DNA of 64,000 nucleotides, taken from contig JBAZRN010000004.1 of NCBI GenBank assembly GCA_041663325.1, forward strand, positions 6,380 through 70,379, written 5' to 3'. The position numbers and the translations under genes are program-made. Shown here one piece after another: positions 1 through 9,617 of this stretch. Source of the DNA: CAJBLF01 sp041663325 (lineage in GTDB: Bacteria > Patescibacteriota > Gracilibacteria > Absconditabacterales > Absconditicoccaceae). The notes beneath the pieces were generated by a model, which saw only the letters and a program-made list of their open reading frames with translations, was not told the origin of the DNA and ran no database searches. The number at the start of each line of letters is the position of its first letter. Positions within the stretch are counted from its first letter, which is position 1.

Positions 1-499
1 TGAGTTTGAAAAATCGGTTTTTTTCCGTAATCAAATCAGGTTTTGTGAGGTGATCAGGACAGACCATTTCTCCGTCTTTGAGGATCAGATCCTTTTCTGT
101 TTTAAATCCTTCACATCCGACACAATAATATCCTTTATATTCACCCTCATAGATATCTCACTTGTCATAAGACTTTTGAAGCATCTCTTGAACAAGTGCT
201 TTATGATTATCTTGGGTAGTTCTGATAAAATCCGTATAGGAAATCTGAAGATGTTGCCAAACACCTTCTCGTTTTTTTCACATTTCATCGAGATATTGCA
301 TGATATCTTTACCTTCAGCTTCAGCCTGTTGGACGATCTTTTGGCTATTTTCGTCATTGCCGGTGGAAAATTTCACCTCGTATCCGAGCAATCTTTTGTA
401 TCTAGCGTAAAAATCTGCAATGAACGAACTATATGCGTGTCCGATATGGGGATAGCCGTTAGGATAATAGATCGGCGTAGTGATTAGAAATTTTTTCAT
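1..499 (-). CDS. metG: Methionine-tRNA ligase, N-terminal part (runs off the window)
   Basis: Charges tRNA-Met with methionine in the cytoplasm. The N-terminus reads MKKFLITTPIYYPNG followed by GYPHIGHAYS, the class I HIGH signature of MetRS. Further in, YYCVGCEGF and VCPDH form the zinc-knuckle of the MetRS connective domain. About 166 residues are visible and the rest lies before base 1. The frame stays open only if UGA is glycine (first case at 278-280, giving EMGKK). The start is the ATG directly before the conserved KKFLITTPIYYPNG block. The product is certain. Whether it is a full-length enzyme cannot be judged here. Confidence 0.95.
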
Positions 500-639
500 C
501 TGTCTTTCAATACGAATAAAAACTGATTCAAGGATAGCGATTTATCTCTGTTTTTTCAAGCAAAAAGTTTCCTTGTCACAGATGCATTACTTATGCGTAT
601 TATATTACGCTAATATCATGATTTTAACCCCCTTTAGTA

Positions 640-846
640 CAATGAATAATTTCAAGTTTAACCACACATCAGTCCTTACTACCGCAACACCAGTGATCGG
701 GTGGATGTTTTGTGATTGCACAAGAAATTATTTATGGGCTGGAGAGAGGTTTTGTTTAAATATTAACCGCACAATGATAATGTAAATTAGATAAGAGCTG
801 ATTTATGTTTGAAACCTCTCCGACAGCTTGCTGGAGGGGTTTTTAT
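640..846 (+). promoter_or_regulatory. Structured leader with antiterminator/terminator switch, upstream of the MFS gene
   Basis: The non-coding stretch between metG and the transporter folds well by eye. AATAATTTC (644-652) can pair with GAAATTATT (724-732), enclosing a hairpin in which CACACATC pairs with GATG...TGTG and CACC with GGGTG. Downstream, GGAGAGAGGTTTT (741-753) can pair with GAAACCTCTCC (811-821). The same AAACCTCTCC can instead pair with GGAGGGGTTT (833-842), which is followed by a T-run and makes an intrinsic terminator. The two pairings exclude each other. This is the architecture of a riboswitch or other transcription attenuator controlling the transporter 39 bases downstream. 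I do not recognise the sensor as a known riboswitch class. It could also be a free small RNA. Confidence 0.55.
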
Positions 847-884
847 TATATGAGTTGGCTAAATTTAATTTATAAATTATCAAG

Positions 885-2066
885 ATGCAGGCAGAAAGTG
901 TTAAAAAAAATATACGCAGATATTACGTTATCAGTTTTTTATCGTGATTGATGTTTTCTATACCTATTATGGTGTTGTTCCGGAGAGACAATGGATTGAA
1001 TATGTTTCAGATTACTTTTTTACAATCATTATTCGCGATAGCAGTCGTTGCATTAGAAGTTCCTACCTGATATGTGGCCGATATCCTCGGAAGAAAAAAA
1101 TCCATCATCATGTCTTTGTTCTTCTATTTGTTAGGATACATAGTATACTGATTTTGATCTAGCTTCTGATGATTCTTAGCAGCCGAGATATTGCTAGCAT
1201 TTGCTGTATCATTCTTATCGTGAGCAGAGGAGGCTCTCGTCTATGATTCACTCAAACAAATTGGTGAAGAGAGAAGATATAAAAAAATTATAGGAAATGT
1301 CGCAGCATTATGAATGCTGGCAGTAGCCATATCCAGTATAGTATGATCTCTATTGGTCAATATAGGATATAGATCTTTGATATGGCTTAGCGCACCTTTC
1401 TTGTTTATAGCATTTGTTTTGTCGTTTTGGCTAAAAGAAGCGGAGAAGTTTAAAGTTGTAGTAGAGAAAAATTATTTAGCAGACATACGAAAAGGAATCA
1501 AATTTGTATTTCAAAATAATCCTAAGCTCAAACGGCTGATATTCTACTTCGGAATTATTAGTGGTATAAACTCAGCAGCATTGTGGTTTTACCAGCCTTA
1601 CTTCCAGATAGTTAGTCTCAATATCTTGTACTTCGGTATAATATTTGCATCATTTCAGGTCTTTACTGCGTTAGTTTCCAAAGTTTCTCACAATGTAGAA
1701 AATTTATTATGAAGGAAATTTTCACTGATCGCAATAGCTGTTTTGGTCGTAGTGAGTTACTTCTTGATGGGCAATATTATATTCGCCTTCTCGTTTGGAT
1801 TCGCCTACCTCCAACAATTTGCAAGATGATTCAATAAGGTGTTGGCTTCAGATTATATCAACCAGGAGGTTTGATCATCATACAGAGCAACGATATTGTC
1901 TATCAATAGTTTGTTTAGTAGATTGATCTACGCTTCGCTTATCCCATTACTTGGCAGCATAGCTGACATGAAAGGTATTCTTTATTCGTTGAATGTATCG
2001 TGAGTACTGGCGTTTGTCGCATGATGATTGATATTACGAGTCTTACACAAGAAAAAAGTAATATAA
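885..2066 (+). CDS. MFS transporter
   Basis: Predicted inner-membrane major facilitator transporter of 393 residues, about 12 hydrophobic segments. The loop after helix 2 reads VADILGRKKS, the classic MFS motif A (G-x-x-x-D-x-x-GRK), preceded by ALEVPTGYVAD. Eighteen codons are UGA, almost all at helix glycines, so the gene looks shattered in the standard code. It starts at ATG 885 just after the attenuator-like leader and ends at TAA before a bidirectional terminator. Substrate cannot be told from sequence. The family includes drug and metabolite exporters, and the regulated leader suggests that expression responds to a ligand. Confidence 0.85.
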
Positions 2067-2068
2067 AA

Positions 2069-2108
2069 AAGCCCCCGCAGTGATAACTTGTTGGCGGGGC
2101 TTTTTTTG
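2069..2108. terminator. Bidirectional intrinsic terminator
   Basis: GCCCCCGC and GCGGGGC form a GC-rich stem with an A-run on the left and a T-run on the right. It can therefore end both the MFS gene (plus) and the methyltransferase gene (minus), which converge here. Confidence 0.85.
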
Positions 2109-2114
2109 GGGCTA

Positions 2115-2735
2115 TTACGCTTTTTTACACACAAGTATATGACCTATGATAGTTCCTTCCTCGCGAATAGGCACGACATGAAGATCAAAGAAATTTTTGG
2201 TAAGAAGTTTTTCCAAATCCTGTATCCTATGATTGAAAAATTTTATTCTAAACTGATCCTTATCTTTTTTCCAGATGAATTCACGCCTTTGGATGAAATG
2301 ACCGATAATAAATACTCATCACGATTTTAATATTCTATACACTTCGCCAAATAAACTATCCACATCTTCGATGTGCTCAAGGACAAAAAAGCTGGTTGCA
2401 AGATCGAACGATGCATCATCGAAGGGAAGGGTATCTTCTAAATTACAGACTATTTTTTCTACATTTTTTCCTGAATGTCTTTTTAGTAATTTTTCAGCGA
2501 TATCGCAGGCGACGTATCTTTCTGGCTTCAGTGGTGCAAGAAATTTATGTAGTCTTCCATCACCAGCACCGAGATCTATGATATGCAAATTTTCTTTCCC
2601 TCTTGGCAGAAATTTAACAAAAACACCTTTTTCAAAACTATCAAGGTGCTTGTGGTATGCTTGGTATTGTTCAGCTATCGTGTTGTATCCTGTCTTTGGA
2701 TCATGGATCAGGATATGCTTTTGATTGTAGGACAA
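2115..2735 (-). CDS. Class I SAM-dependent methyltransferase
   Basis: A 206-residue cytoplasmic methyltransferase. HIIDLGAGDGRLHKFL (near residue 50) is motif I, the SAM-binding glycine loop, followed by the acidic YVACDIAEKL, then LPFDDASFDLATSFFVLEHIED (motifs III/IV of the UbiE/Methyltransf_11 type). Two consecutive UGA codons encode the GG in KSGGVFIIGH. A TAG lies just upstream in frame, so the start is probably the TTG at 2733-2735, giving (M)SYNQKHILIHD. Substrate unknown; relatives methylate small molecules, quinones or proteins. It is monocistronic, between a repeat-rich gap and a shared terminator. Confidence 0.85.
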
Positions 2736-2754
2736 ACTGAATGACTAAGAAATT

Positions 2755-2905
2755 AAAATGTAATTTACTCGCTACGCTCGTGTAATTTGCTTCACATAAT
2801 TTGTTCTCTTTCAGCTCACGTAATTGTTTATGTGTTATTTATTGCCAATTACAATGGATTATGCCCGGATGATAAATTACATCCGCGTTAGCGGATACAT
2901 TACAT
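2755..2905. repeat. TAATT-spaced intergenic mosaic repeat
   Basis: A patchwork of units built on TAATTTnCTCnC and its complement (for example TAATTTACTCGCTACGCTCG and TAATTTGCTTCACATAATTTG), ending with a small inverted pair around TCCGCGTTAGCGGA. The same vocabulary recurs at 4575-4745 and in the 14-bp array at the window end. Confidence 0.6.
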
Positions 2906-2909
2906 TAGT

Positions 2910-3302
2910 TTAAAAGAAAGTCTTATTCGTTTCTTCCTTCACCTTATCCAAGAATGGCTGCATCTTTTCTTCTATATCTGGATTTGGAGTATGGAGATAT
3001 TTACTGAGCTCAGTAGTTTTTTCAGCAGCTTTTTTCAAATGCACGTAGTATTTACTCAATTCAGTTACCACATCAGAGAGATCATCATTTTTTTCCAACA
3101 ATTCCATCGTTTTCTGTTTCAAGAGAGCGTTTTGCTGGACGTAGTCATCAAGTTCTCCGCTGAGATATTGGATTTCTTTAGCCGCATCTTTGAGATTGGA
3201 TCTGAGTTGATTGACGGTGTCTTTGTGCTGATATCTGAGATAGAAGATGAAGTATCCTATAAGTCCTCAGGCAATTGCAGCTAGAACGATATATCAGGTC
3301 AT
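2910..3302 (-). CDS. Hypothetical membrane-anchored coiled-coil protein
   Basis: 130 residues. The N-terminus MTGYIVLAAIAGGLIGYFIFYL is a single transmembrane helix containing a glycine-zipper-like pattern (two glycines are UGA). The remainder is highly charged with heptad character (NLKDAAKEIQYL, NDDLSDVVTELSKYY, PFLDKVKEETNKTFF), so a rod-like domain probably projects into the cytoplasm. No enzyme motif is visible. It resembles small envelope or cell-division-associated proteins (YtxH-like, DivIC-like) only in general design. It lies upstream of nothing co-directional; its 5' neighbour is the AT repeat near 3310-3340. Confidence 0.6.
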
Positions 3303-3304
3303 TC

Positions 3305-3345
3305 TTTAGAATTTAGAATTTAAAATTTAGAATTTAAAACTAATA
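3305..3345. repeat. AATTTAGAATTT simple repeat
   Basis: Alternating TTTAGAATTT and TTTAAAATTT units. The same AATTCTAAATT-type sequence is found at 10861-10918, 18133-18160 and 21840-21897, always between genes. Confidence 0.6.
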
Positions 3346-3419
3346 GCATATATAGTAGTTTAGTCCGAAAAATCAAACATAAATAAAAAATACAATATAT
3401 CTTTTTATTGCTCTATATG

Positions 3420-3455
3420 AAAAAAAACTCCGTCTTGCGACGAAGTCTTTTTATA
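3420..3455 (-). terminator. Intrinsic terminator of the HU gene
   Basis: On the minus strand GACTTCGTC, a GCAA tetraloop and GACGGAGT are followed by eight T, 20 bases after the HU stop codon. Confidence 0.85.
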
Positions 3456-3470
3456 ATGGTGAATAAGAAA

Positions 3471-3752
3471 TTAAGATTTCTTAACAGCACCTTTAAATTC
3501 AGAACCAGCTTTGAAAGTAACAACTTTCATTGCAGGGATCTTGATTTTTTGACTTGGGTTTTGTGGGTTTACACCTTCTCTAGCTTTTCTCTTTGAAGCT
3601 CTGAAAGTTCCGAATCCTTGGATTCTTACTTCTCCAGATTTCTTAACTCCACCGATAACAGTTTCGATGAATGAGTTTACTAATTCAGATGCTAATTTCT
3701 TAGAAACACCTAATTGTTCTGCTAGGCTAGCAATAAGAGCTGTCTTTGTCAT
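3471..3752 (-). CDS. hup: HU family DNA-binding protein
   Basis: Histone-like dimer that bends and compacts DNA. Its 93 residues match the family length. Signatures are MTKTALIASLAEQLGVSKK, then VRIQGFGTF, a basic arm KRKAREGVNPQNP, and a FKAGSEFK C-terminus. It contains no UGA-Gly among about nine glycines, unlike most neighbours, which probably reflects codon choice in a highly expressed gene. A strong promoter with an inverted repeat in its spacer precedes it and a clean terminator follows, so it is transcribed alone. Confidence 0.95.
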   Translation of the reverse strand: MTKTALIASLAEQLGVSKKLASELVNSFIETVIGGVKKSGEVRIQGFGTFRASKRKAREGVNPQNPSQKIKIPAMKVVTFKAGSEFKGAVKKS

Positions 3753-3796
3753 TTGTACAAATAATTACTAAATAAAAAGTACTGTGTACATCAATG

Positions 3797-3824
3797 ATAT
3801 TAGCATACAGTGACTGTATTTCAA
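3797..3824 (-). promoter_or_regulatory. HU promoter with palindromic spacer
   Basis: On the minus strand TTGAAA, 16 bases, TAATAT. The spacer and -35 edge hold the perfect 15-base palindrome ATACAGTgACTGTAT (3805-3819), well placed for a repressor. Transcription would start near 3790, about 38 bases before the HU ATG. Confidence 0.6.
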
Positions 3825-3997
3825 GAGATTTTTAAGGGAAAATATCATAGAATGCGCTAAATGTATTTGCTAGGTATGAACTATGTTTTCTTATATATTC
3901 GTGGTGACCTCTGACTATTTAGTGTTGACATTTTTGTAAATATGTACAGTAAAAAACTCATTATATTCACAAAGACCCCACAACATGCGAGGCTAGT

Positions 3998-4558
3998 TTA
4001 GTTATTTTCAAGTAACTTTTTCAATTGTTTGATAGCTCTAGAAAGTCTTTGTCTGACCATTTCATTGGATGATCCTGTGATCGAACAAATTTCTTCGTTT
4101 GTTTTTTCTTCAACAAATCTAAAATAGATAATATCCTTGCTTATATCATCAAGTCTTTTCATCGCTTGCTGTATTTGTTCAAATTTGAAATTATTTTCCA
4201 AAAGTTTGGTAAGATCGACGTCATCCACAAGCGTATCTTCAAAATGCTCTCAATCATCGTTTGTCTGCAACTGTGTAAATGGGGTGTCAGAATTTTTTTT
4301 GAAAAAATCTTTGATGGTGTTTTTGAATATCGTTCGGAAATAAGCGGTAAATGACTGATCTTCTTTGTACACCTTCACTCATTCCCAAAACTTTACATAA
4401 AAGTCTGAGATAATATCTTCAGCATCTTGTTTAACGATAAAATAATTGGCATTGATATAACGAAAAAACATATCAACCGTTTGTAAATAGAACTGATTGA
4501 ACGCGTTTTGATCTTGCTGTTTCAGTTTTTTTATGTGCTCTCTATCAAAATTTGTCAC
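3998..4558 (-). CDS. Sigma-70 family (ECF-like) RNA polymerase sigma factor
   Basis: 186 residues. The N-terminal half has region 2 features (YFLQTVDMFF-type start, then KQDAEDIISDFYVKFWE). The C-terminal half is a region 4 helix-turn-helix (ISKDIIYFRFVEEKTNEEIC, then NEMVRQRLSRAIKQLKKLL). The size and lack of regions 1 and 3 fit the ECF group, which directs RNA polymerase to a limited stress or envelope regulon. Two UGA codons, one at the end of region 2 and one in the linker, hide the N-terminal half in the standard code. The start is inferred as GTG at 4556-4558; no better ATG precedes it. No anti-sigma gene is adjacent. Confidence 0.8.
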
Positions 4559-4574
4559 TACAGCTACATAATTA

Positions 4575-4745
4575 AGTAAAAAACTATAATGTAATTGATT
4601 TATTTTACTCGCATATATTTACTTCGTCTGTAATTAATTACGCCGATGAGATGAGCAAATTACATGAAATAAATCACACGAGCGATAGCGAGGAAATATT
4701 ACGATTTATTACATCTGCCGTCTAGGCGGATAAATTGCTATTCAT
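4575..4745. repeat. TAATT-spaced intergenic mosaic repeat
   Basis: Between the sigma factor and the S41 protease, units such as TAATTAATTACG, ATTTACTTCG and CGAGCGATAGCGAGG recur in both orientations, with short inverted pairs (CCGTCTAGGCGG). It shares words with 2755-2905 and 63835-64000. No reading frame is convincing. Confidence 0.55.
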
Positions 4746-4750
4746 TACAT

Positions 4751-6028
4751 TTATTTTATCATTTTAGTTATCACTTCTTTCGCTTTTTCGAGCTGGGTAT
4801 CAATAGCGTCTTTTACATATTTGTCGGCATCAAATTCTACAACAACATCAGGAGTAGCTCAGGTAATATCTATATTTTCTCCGTTTGGCGTATATCGTTT
4901 GCCTACCGTATATTTAAGTGAAGCTCCATCATCAAATTCATCCATAGTTTGGATAGATCATTTTCCGAAAGTTTGCGTCCCTACGAGCTGAGCGCCTATT
5001 TGCTCCTGTAATGCTAATGCGATAATTTCTCCTGCAGAAGCGGTCAATCCATCAACTAAGACTACCATAGGGAGATTTTGATAATCTACATATCCTTCTG
5101 AGAGTAATTTCTCGTCTTCAAATGTGGTGTATTTTGCGCTTACCACCAATTTTCCTTTGGGAATAAAGTGAGATGCAATCTGCACCGCTACAGTCAAATG
5201 TCCTCATACATTGCCTCTGAGATCGAGAATGATGCCTTGAACTTTTTGCGTTTTAAGTTCGCTAAGCGTTTTTTTCAAAAGATTTTCCGTTTCTTCTCCG
5301 ATGATGGAAATGTTGATATATCCTAGGATTTGCCCATTAGCTCAAGTCATAATTTTCCCGTTGACGGAAGGAATAGTTAATTTATCTCTGGTTATTTCTT
5401 TTTCGATAACCTCTTTGTTGCCATCTTTAGCGATTCTTTCTATCGTAAGTTTTACTTTTGTTCACTTTGGACCTCTTATCTGGCTGATTGCTTGATTGAC
5501 ATCAATGTTTTTGGTAGCTCAGGTGTTGATCATTACGATCCTATCAAGCATTCTAAGTCCCGCAGTAAATGCAGGCGACCCCTTGATAACTTCATCGATC
5601 TGGATATAATAATCTTTTTTACTGATCACAGCGCCTATGCCTTCAAAATCTGATGAACCTTTGAGCTCTTCTTGGAATCCAGAATTTTGCTGGCTATCCA
5701 TATATATAGTATACGGATCATCAATTGCATCTACATAAGCTTTCAGCGCATTGCTAAGCATCTTTCCCGTATTGAGTTTTTCTATATTATAATAAGAACT
5801 TTGAAGGATGCTATTCACGGTATCAAAACGTTCATAGGTTTTCCCTTCTAGTCCAAGATCTTTGGCATTCACGACATTTTTTATCGATGCAACCAAACCA
5901 TCCAAGTTCAGCCTTCCTTCTTGGATAATCGGCTGATGAAGTATGTTCCATTCGTGACCAATCTGCCAAACTAAACCGCCGAATAGCGTTCACAATATAA
6001 ACAGAATGAGTAATTTAGATTTTTTCAT
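4751..6028 (-). CDS. ctpA: Carboxyl-terminal processing protease (S41 family)
   Basis: Envelope-facing serine protease that trims C-termini of exported proteins. Its 425 residues begin with an uncleaved signal anchor (MKKSKLLILFILGTLFGGLVW). A PDZ domain follows (DFEGIGAVISKKDYYIQ, GSPAFTAGLRMLDRI). Next comes the S41 core: ILDLRGNVGGHL, then MVVLVDGLTASAGEIIALAL carrying the catalytic serine in TASAGE, and QLVGTQTFGKGS with the catalytic lysine. Several UGA codons supply glycines of the core (for example NVGG and FGKG). The length is normal for CtpA/Prc-type enzymes. Confidence 0.93.
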
Positions 6029-6050
6029 GATATAGTTTATTAGTAAATAA

Positions 6051-6206
6051 GAAGATTAGATGCTTAGAGGATTAGGAATGTGTTTTGTGGTAAGAAATAT
6101 AAGAAGATTAGATGCTTAGAGGATTAGGAATGTGTTTTGTGGTAAGAAATATAAGAAGATTAGATGCTTAGAGGATTAGGAATGTGTTTTGTGGTAAGAA
6201 ATATAA
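6051..6206. repeat. 52-bp tandem repeat, three copies
   Basis: Three near-perfect copies begin at 6051, 6103 and 6155, plus a partial fourth at 6207. Each unit holds the last codons and stop of the neighbouring four-helix gene (antisense of YKTHS-like tail) plus its downstream bases. The array therefore grew by duplicating the 3' end of that gene. Confidence 0.9.
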
Positions 6207-6538
6207 GAAGATAGCATTTTAAGTACTTCTAAGATAGTTCCATGTATAGTAGTAAAATCATCTTTTGATATGAAATGCAGTCTTTCTGAAATAATAAGTT
6301 GTGTTTCTAATTCTGCTGCTGATCATTTTGCTATGTATAAAAAATGTATATTTTCTTTTTTTGTTCATCTTTCACTTCATTCTGCAATATTTGAGGCAAT
6401 AGAAACAGCAGATCTTTTGAGTTGATCAACCAAAGCAAATGTTTCAGTTTTAGGGAATCTATTGATTATTACATAAATTTGTTCTATTAAATCTATAGAT
6501 TTCTGCCAAACCTTTAATTCTTGATAACGAGTAATCAT
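6176..6538 (-). CDS. Four-helix bundle protein (S23/avd-like family)
   Basis: 120 residues: MITRYQELKVWQKSIDLIEQ, then LVDQLKRSAVSIASNIAEG, which is the family signature (L..Q..R...SI..NIAEG), then KGSAAELETQLIISERL. The family includes proteins encoded in 23S rRNA intervening sequences and accessory proteins of diversity-generating retroelements; most members, including this one, stand alone with unknown roles. UGA supplies three conserved glycines. Its 3' end lies inside the 52-bp tandem array. A second family member is encoded at 37630-37968. Confidence 0.85.
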
Positions 6539-6582
6539 TTTCTGTCCTAAGCGTCTAAATCCTAATCATCTAACGGTCTTAT

Positions 6583-6930
6583 TTATGTATTCGTCACATT
6601 TTGATAGATTTGAAGTATAGAATTATCTCTCACAAATACAACATCAAGTACGTACTCTTTGTCGGTAGGATGAGTAAGTAAATAGAAATTAATAGTGTGT
6701 TTCACATGTCAGAGTTTCTTGGGCGTAACGTAGTCTTGGAGGTCATCTATATGATCCACAACTTTTACTTCCACGAAGGTCAGTATATTATTTTTTTGAA
6801 AAATCAGATCAAGTTCTCATCATTTGATTGTATATTTTCTCTCTATAAGGATATATCAGTGGTCTTGATAGTAATTTGCTACAAGCTCTTCTCACGCATT
6901 ACCTTTCATTTTTTTATACTTCGTGTTCAT
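6583..6930 (-). CDS. yraN: YraN family protein (UPF0102, endonuclease-like fold)
   Basis: 115 residues, normal length. KGNAGEELVANYYQDHGYILIERKYTI is the family N-terminal block and GGELDLIF...FVEVK is the PD-(D/E)XK-like core (catalytic D and E-x-K). UGA encodes four glycines including the GG before ELDLI. The role is poorly defined; relatives are linked to DNA uptake and processing. It lies 22 bases downstream of sod on the same strand, so the two are probably co-transcribed. Confidence 0.85.
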
Positions 6931-6952
6931 GGATGTTTATACAATATAAACA

Positions 6953-7552
6953 TTATTGGCTGAATATCTCGTTTACTTTGTCCCAATTGATGCACTTCCA
7001 GATGTTTGTGACATATTCTATTCTACGATTCTGATATTTTAAATAATAAGCATGTTCCCGTACATCTATAGCAAGCAATGCTTTTTTATTATGCGTCAAA
7101 GGACCTCATGCGTTGCTGGTATTCATAATATCTAGTGTTCCATCGGTATGTTGCACCAACCAGGTTCGTCCAGAACCGAAGTTTCCAACCGCGCTTGCTA
7201 TCATAGTTCCTTTAAATGCTTCAAAACTTCACCACTTTTCAATAATCTTTTTTGCTAAATCACTGTTTTTTATCTTTTGAAATCATCAGTCTCATCATCT
7301 AGTATGGTCTATAAGTCCATTTCGATAAAAGGTATGATTCCATATCTGGGCAGCATTATTGAATATCGGTCAGTCAGAAGTTTTGATGATTTCTTCTAGT
7401 TCCCAATCTTTAAATCACGTATCAGCCACTAATTCATTTAGTTTATTCACATAGCCTTGATGATGTTTGGTATAATGTAATTCAACCGTCTGAGCATCAA
7501 TAATTGGTTCCAATGCCTTGAAATCAAAGGGGAGAGGAGCTAATGTAAACAT
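6953..7552 (-). CDS. sodB: Superoxide dismutase (Fe type)
   Basis: Converts superoxide to oxygen and hydrogen peroxide. Its 199 residues carry the metal ligands: His in VELHYTKHHQGY (about residue 26), His in NNAAQIWNHTF, and Asp and His in the DVxEHAYY motif. The Gln in AAQ.WNHTF is the iron-type second-sphere residue. The two positions always occupied by Trp (FYWN and DVWEHAYY) are CGA at 7322-7324 and CGG at 7058-7060. This is strong evidence that these codons mean Trp here. It suggests the cell meets oxygen although it lacks other visible oxidative defences in this window. Confidence 0.95.
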
Positions 7553-7594
7553 AATTTTAAATTACAAAATAAAAATTACGCAAGCAAATAACTT

Positions 7595-7632
7595 TAAGCT
7601 TTCGGCTTTATGCTTTAAGCCGAAAGCAATTG
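7595..7632. repeat. Hairpin of the AGCTTTAAGC repeat family
   Basis: GCTTTCGGCTT and AAGCCGAAAGC form an 11-bp stem after the response regulator gene. It may act as a weak terminator on the minus strand, but no T-run follows. Related AGCTTTAAGC sequence is dispersed through the window. Confidence 0.6.
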
Positions 7633-7665
7633 TACAGGTTGCCAGAAAAGTTTCAAGAGAAAAAA

Positions 7666-8319
7666 TTAAGATTTTTCTATCTTATATCCATATCATTTAA
7701 TGGTTGTGATAAGGCGTTTATCAAGTTTTCTCCTTAAGTTAGCTATATAAACGTCAAGTGTATTGGTTTCTTCCCAAATAGCTTTTCCTCACCAGACATA
7801 TTCAATGATATCAGTCCTAGAAACCACTGAACCATAATTTTTTATCAGATACGCTAAGACGTAAAACTCTTTGATGCTTAGATGAACTTCTTTTCCCTTT
7901 TTGAGGACTTTTCTCGTAGGTAAAACTACTTCAATATCTCCAAAAACAAAACTATCAAACTTATTTTTTCTTTTCATAATAGCCTTTATGCGAAGCAGGA
8001 GTTCATCTAGGTCAAAAGGTTTCACGAGGTAATCATCAGCGCCGCAACCGAATCATTCTACTTTATCTTCCAGCTGTCCTTTAGCAGTAAGCATGATAAT
8101 GGGTACTTCACTTTTGGTTCTGATTTTTTGGCATACTAACATCCCATTGAGTTTGGGAAGCATGATATCGAGTAAAATAATATCGTAAGATTTTCTTTTA
8201 GCTTTCTGCAATCACTCTTCTCCATCATAAGAAACATCAACTTGAAAATGTTCAAGCTCCAAATATTTTTGGATATTTGTTGCTATAGTCTTATTATCTT
8301 CTACTAAGAGAATATTCAT
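7666..8319 (-). CDS. OmpR/PhoB-type response regulator
   Basis: 217 residues. Receiver domain: MNILLVEDNKTIATNIQKYL with the acidic pair, DIILLDIMLPK with the phospho-acceptor Asp (about residue 51), IIMLTAKG and ADDYLVKPF with the conserved Lys. C-terminal winged helix: VHLSIKEFYVLAYLIKNYG, SRTDIIEYVWGG, LDVYIANLRRKL and IKGYGYKI. It starts 4 bases after the kinase gene stop, so the pair is translated from one transcript. Its position at the end of the exporter cluster suggests it controls that cluster. Confidence 0.95.
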
Positions 8320-8323
8320 CGAC

Positions 8324-9556
8324 TTATCAAAAATAAATAGTAAAGATACTGCCTTTTTTGAGCTGGCTTTGGACGGTAATTTTTCGTCCATGTACATGCA
8401 CAAATTTATGCACCAAATATAATCACAATCCAAATCACAATCCTTCCGACCTAGATTCATCAGCTCTCCAAAATCTTTCCCAGACATGGGGGAGCGCTTC
8501 CTGATCAATACCGATGCCTGTATCCTGGATTTCTAGTTTTTTTTCATCTAAAGTTATAGTAATAGTGCCTCATGATTTTGTATATTTACAGGCGTTATCG
8601 AGCAAATTTTTGATAATGCTTACCACTCATGCAGGATGCGCGGGGCGAATAATATTTTTTTTGATATGAAGGGCAAAAAGTAATTTCTTCGTAGCATATA
8701 TGCCTTTGATGTTTTCTATTGTGGTGGTGAGGAGTTTGGAAATGTTGGTTTTTTCAGTAGCTATGGCATCATAAGCATCCAATTTAGCTATAAGCAAAAG
8801 TTGTTCAAGGAGCTCATTGATATGCTTGATGCTTCATTTAATATTTGCCAATCAGCTTTCATATGTTTTTGCTTTAAGCATATAGTCGATGCTTGTAGAG
8901 ATACTCATCAGAGGAGTTTTGATCTCATGAGAGGCGTTGGAAACAAAATCCTTGAGCGCCTGGGTATGCTGGTGAATTTTTGCTAAGAAAGTATTGATAG
9001 TCTCTGCGACTATTTTCACTTCATCATCCGTCGGTCCAGGAAGATTGATTCTTTTATGTAAGGTTTCAGGATTCAATCATTGGACAAAATTGACTAATTG
9101 TTTGAGTGATTTCAGCGAACTTTTGACAAAAAATAACGACACCACATAACTCAATGCGCTAAAAATAAAAAATAATCGGAGACTGACCTTGAGAAGCAAG
9201 ACTTGCATTTCCATCTGGTTTTCTATGGGTACAAAGGAAAGCTTTCCATCTTTTTGAGCGAACAATATCCATTCATTATCTATGTGCGCTATATTTACTA
9301 CCTGTTTTTTCTTAATGATATTTTTGGCAAGTGCGTCTTCCAAAACAAGTTCTTGTGGGACATCTCTAGGTCATAGAGGCGGCATTCGCTGTGGTCTCAT
9401 ACGTTCTATTGCTCATGGATTATTGAATCTATGCTGTTGCGATCCATATCGAAATCAGAAAAAAAAGAGATTAAGAAAAACTCCCAAGATAAGCAAGATG
9501 CTTGCTGTGAATATGGTGAATTTTAAGCTGATTTTGGTAGAGGTTTTTAGTTGCAT
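8324..9556 (-). CDS. Sensor histidine kinase
   Basis: 410 residues, membrane bound. An N-terminal transmembrane helix (ISLKFTIFTASILLILGVFLN) is followed by an extracytoplasmic part rich in Met, Pro and Arg (RMRPQWMPPLGPRDVPQ), a second transmembrane helix (LRLFFIFSALSYVVSLFFV), a HAMP-like linker, the H-box FVSNASHEIKTPL, and an ATPase with LEIQDTGIGID (G1) and SEGLGFGLGLYLV (G2). The Met-rich sensor loop is short. UGA encodes the G2 glycines. It is immediately upstream of the response regulator and downstream of the permease of an ABC exporter. Confidence 0.93.
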
Positions 9557-9617
9557 GCTAATCTAGGCAGTAAAAAGACTGAAGGTCAGTGTAATAAAAT
9601 CGTAAAATTATGCAATC

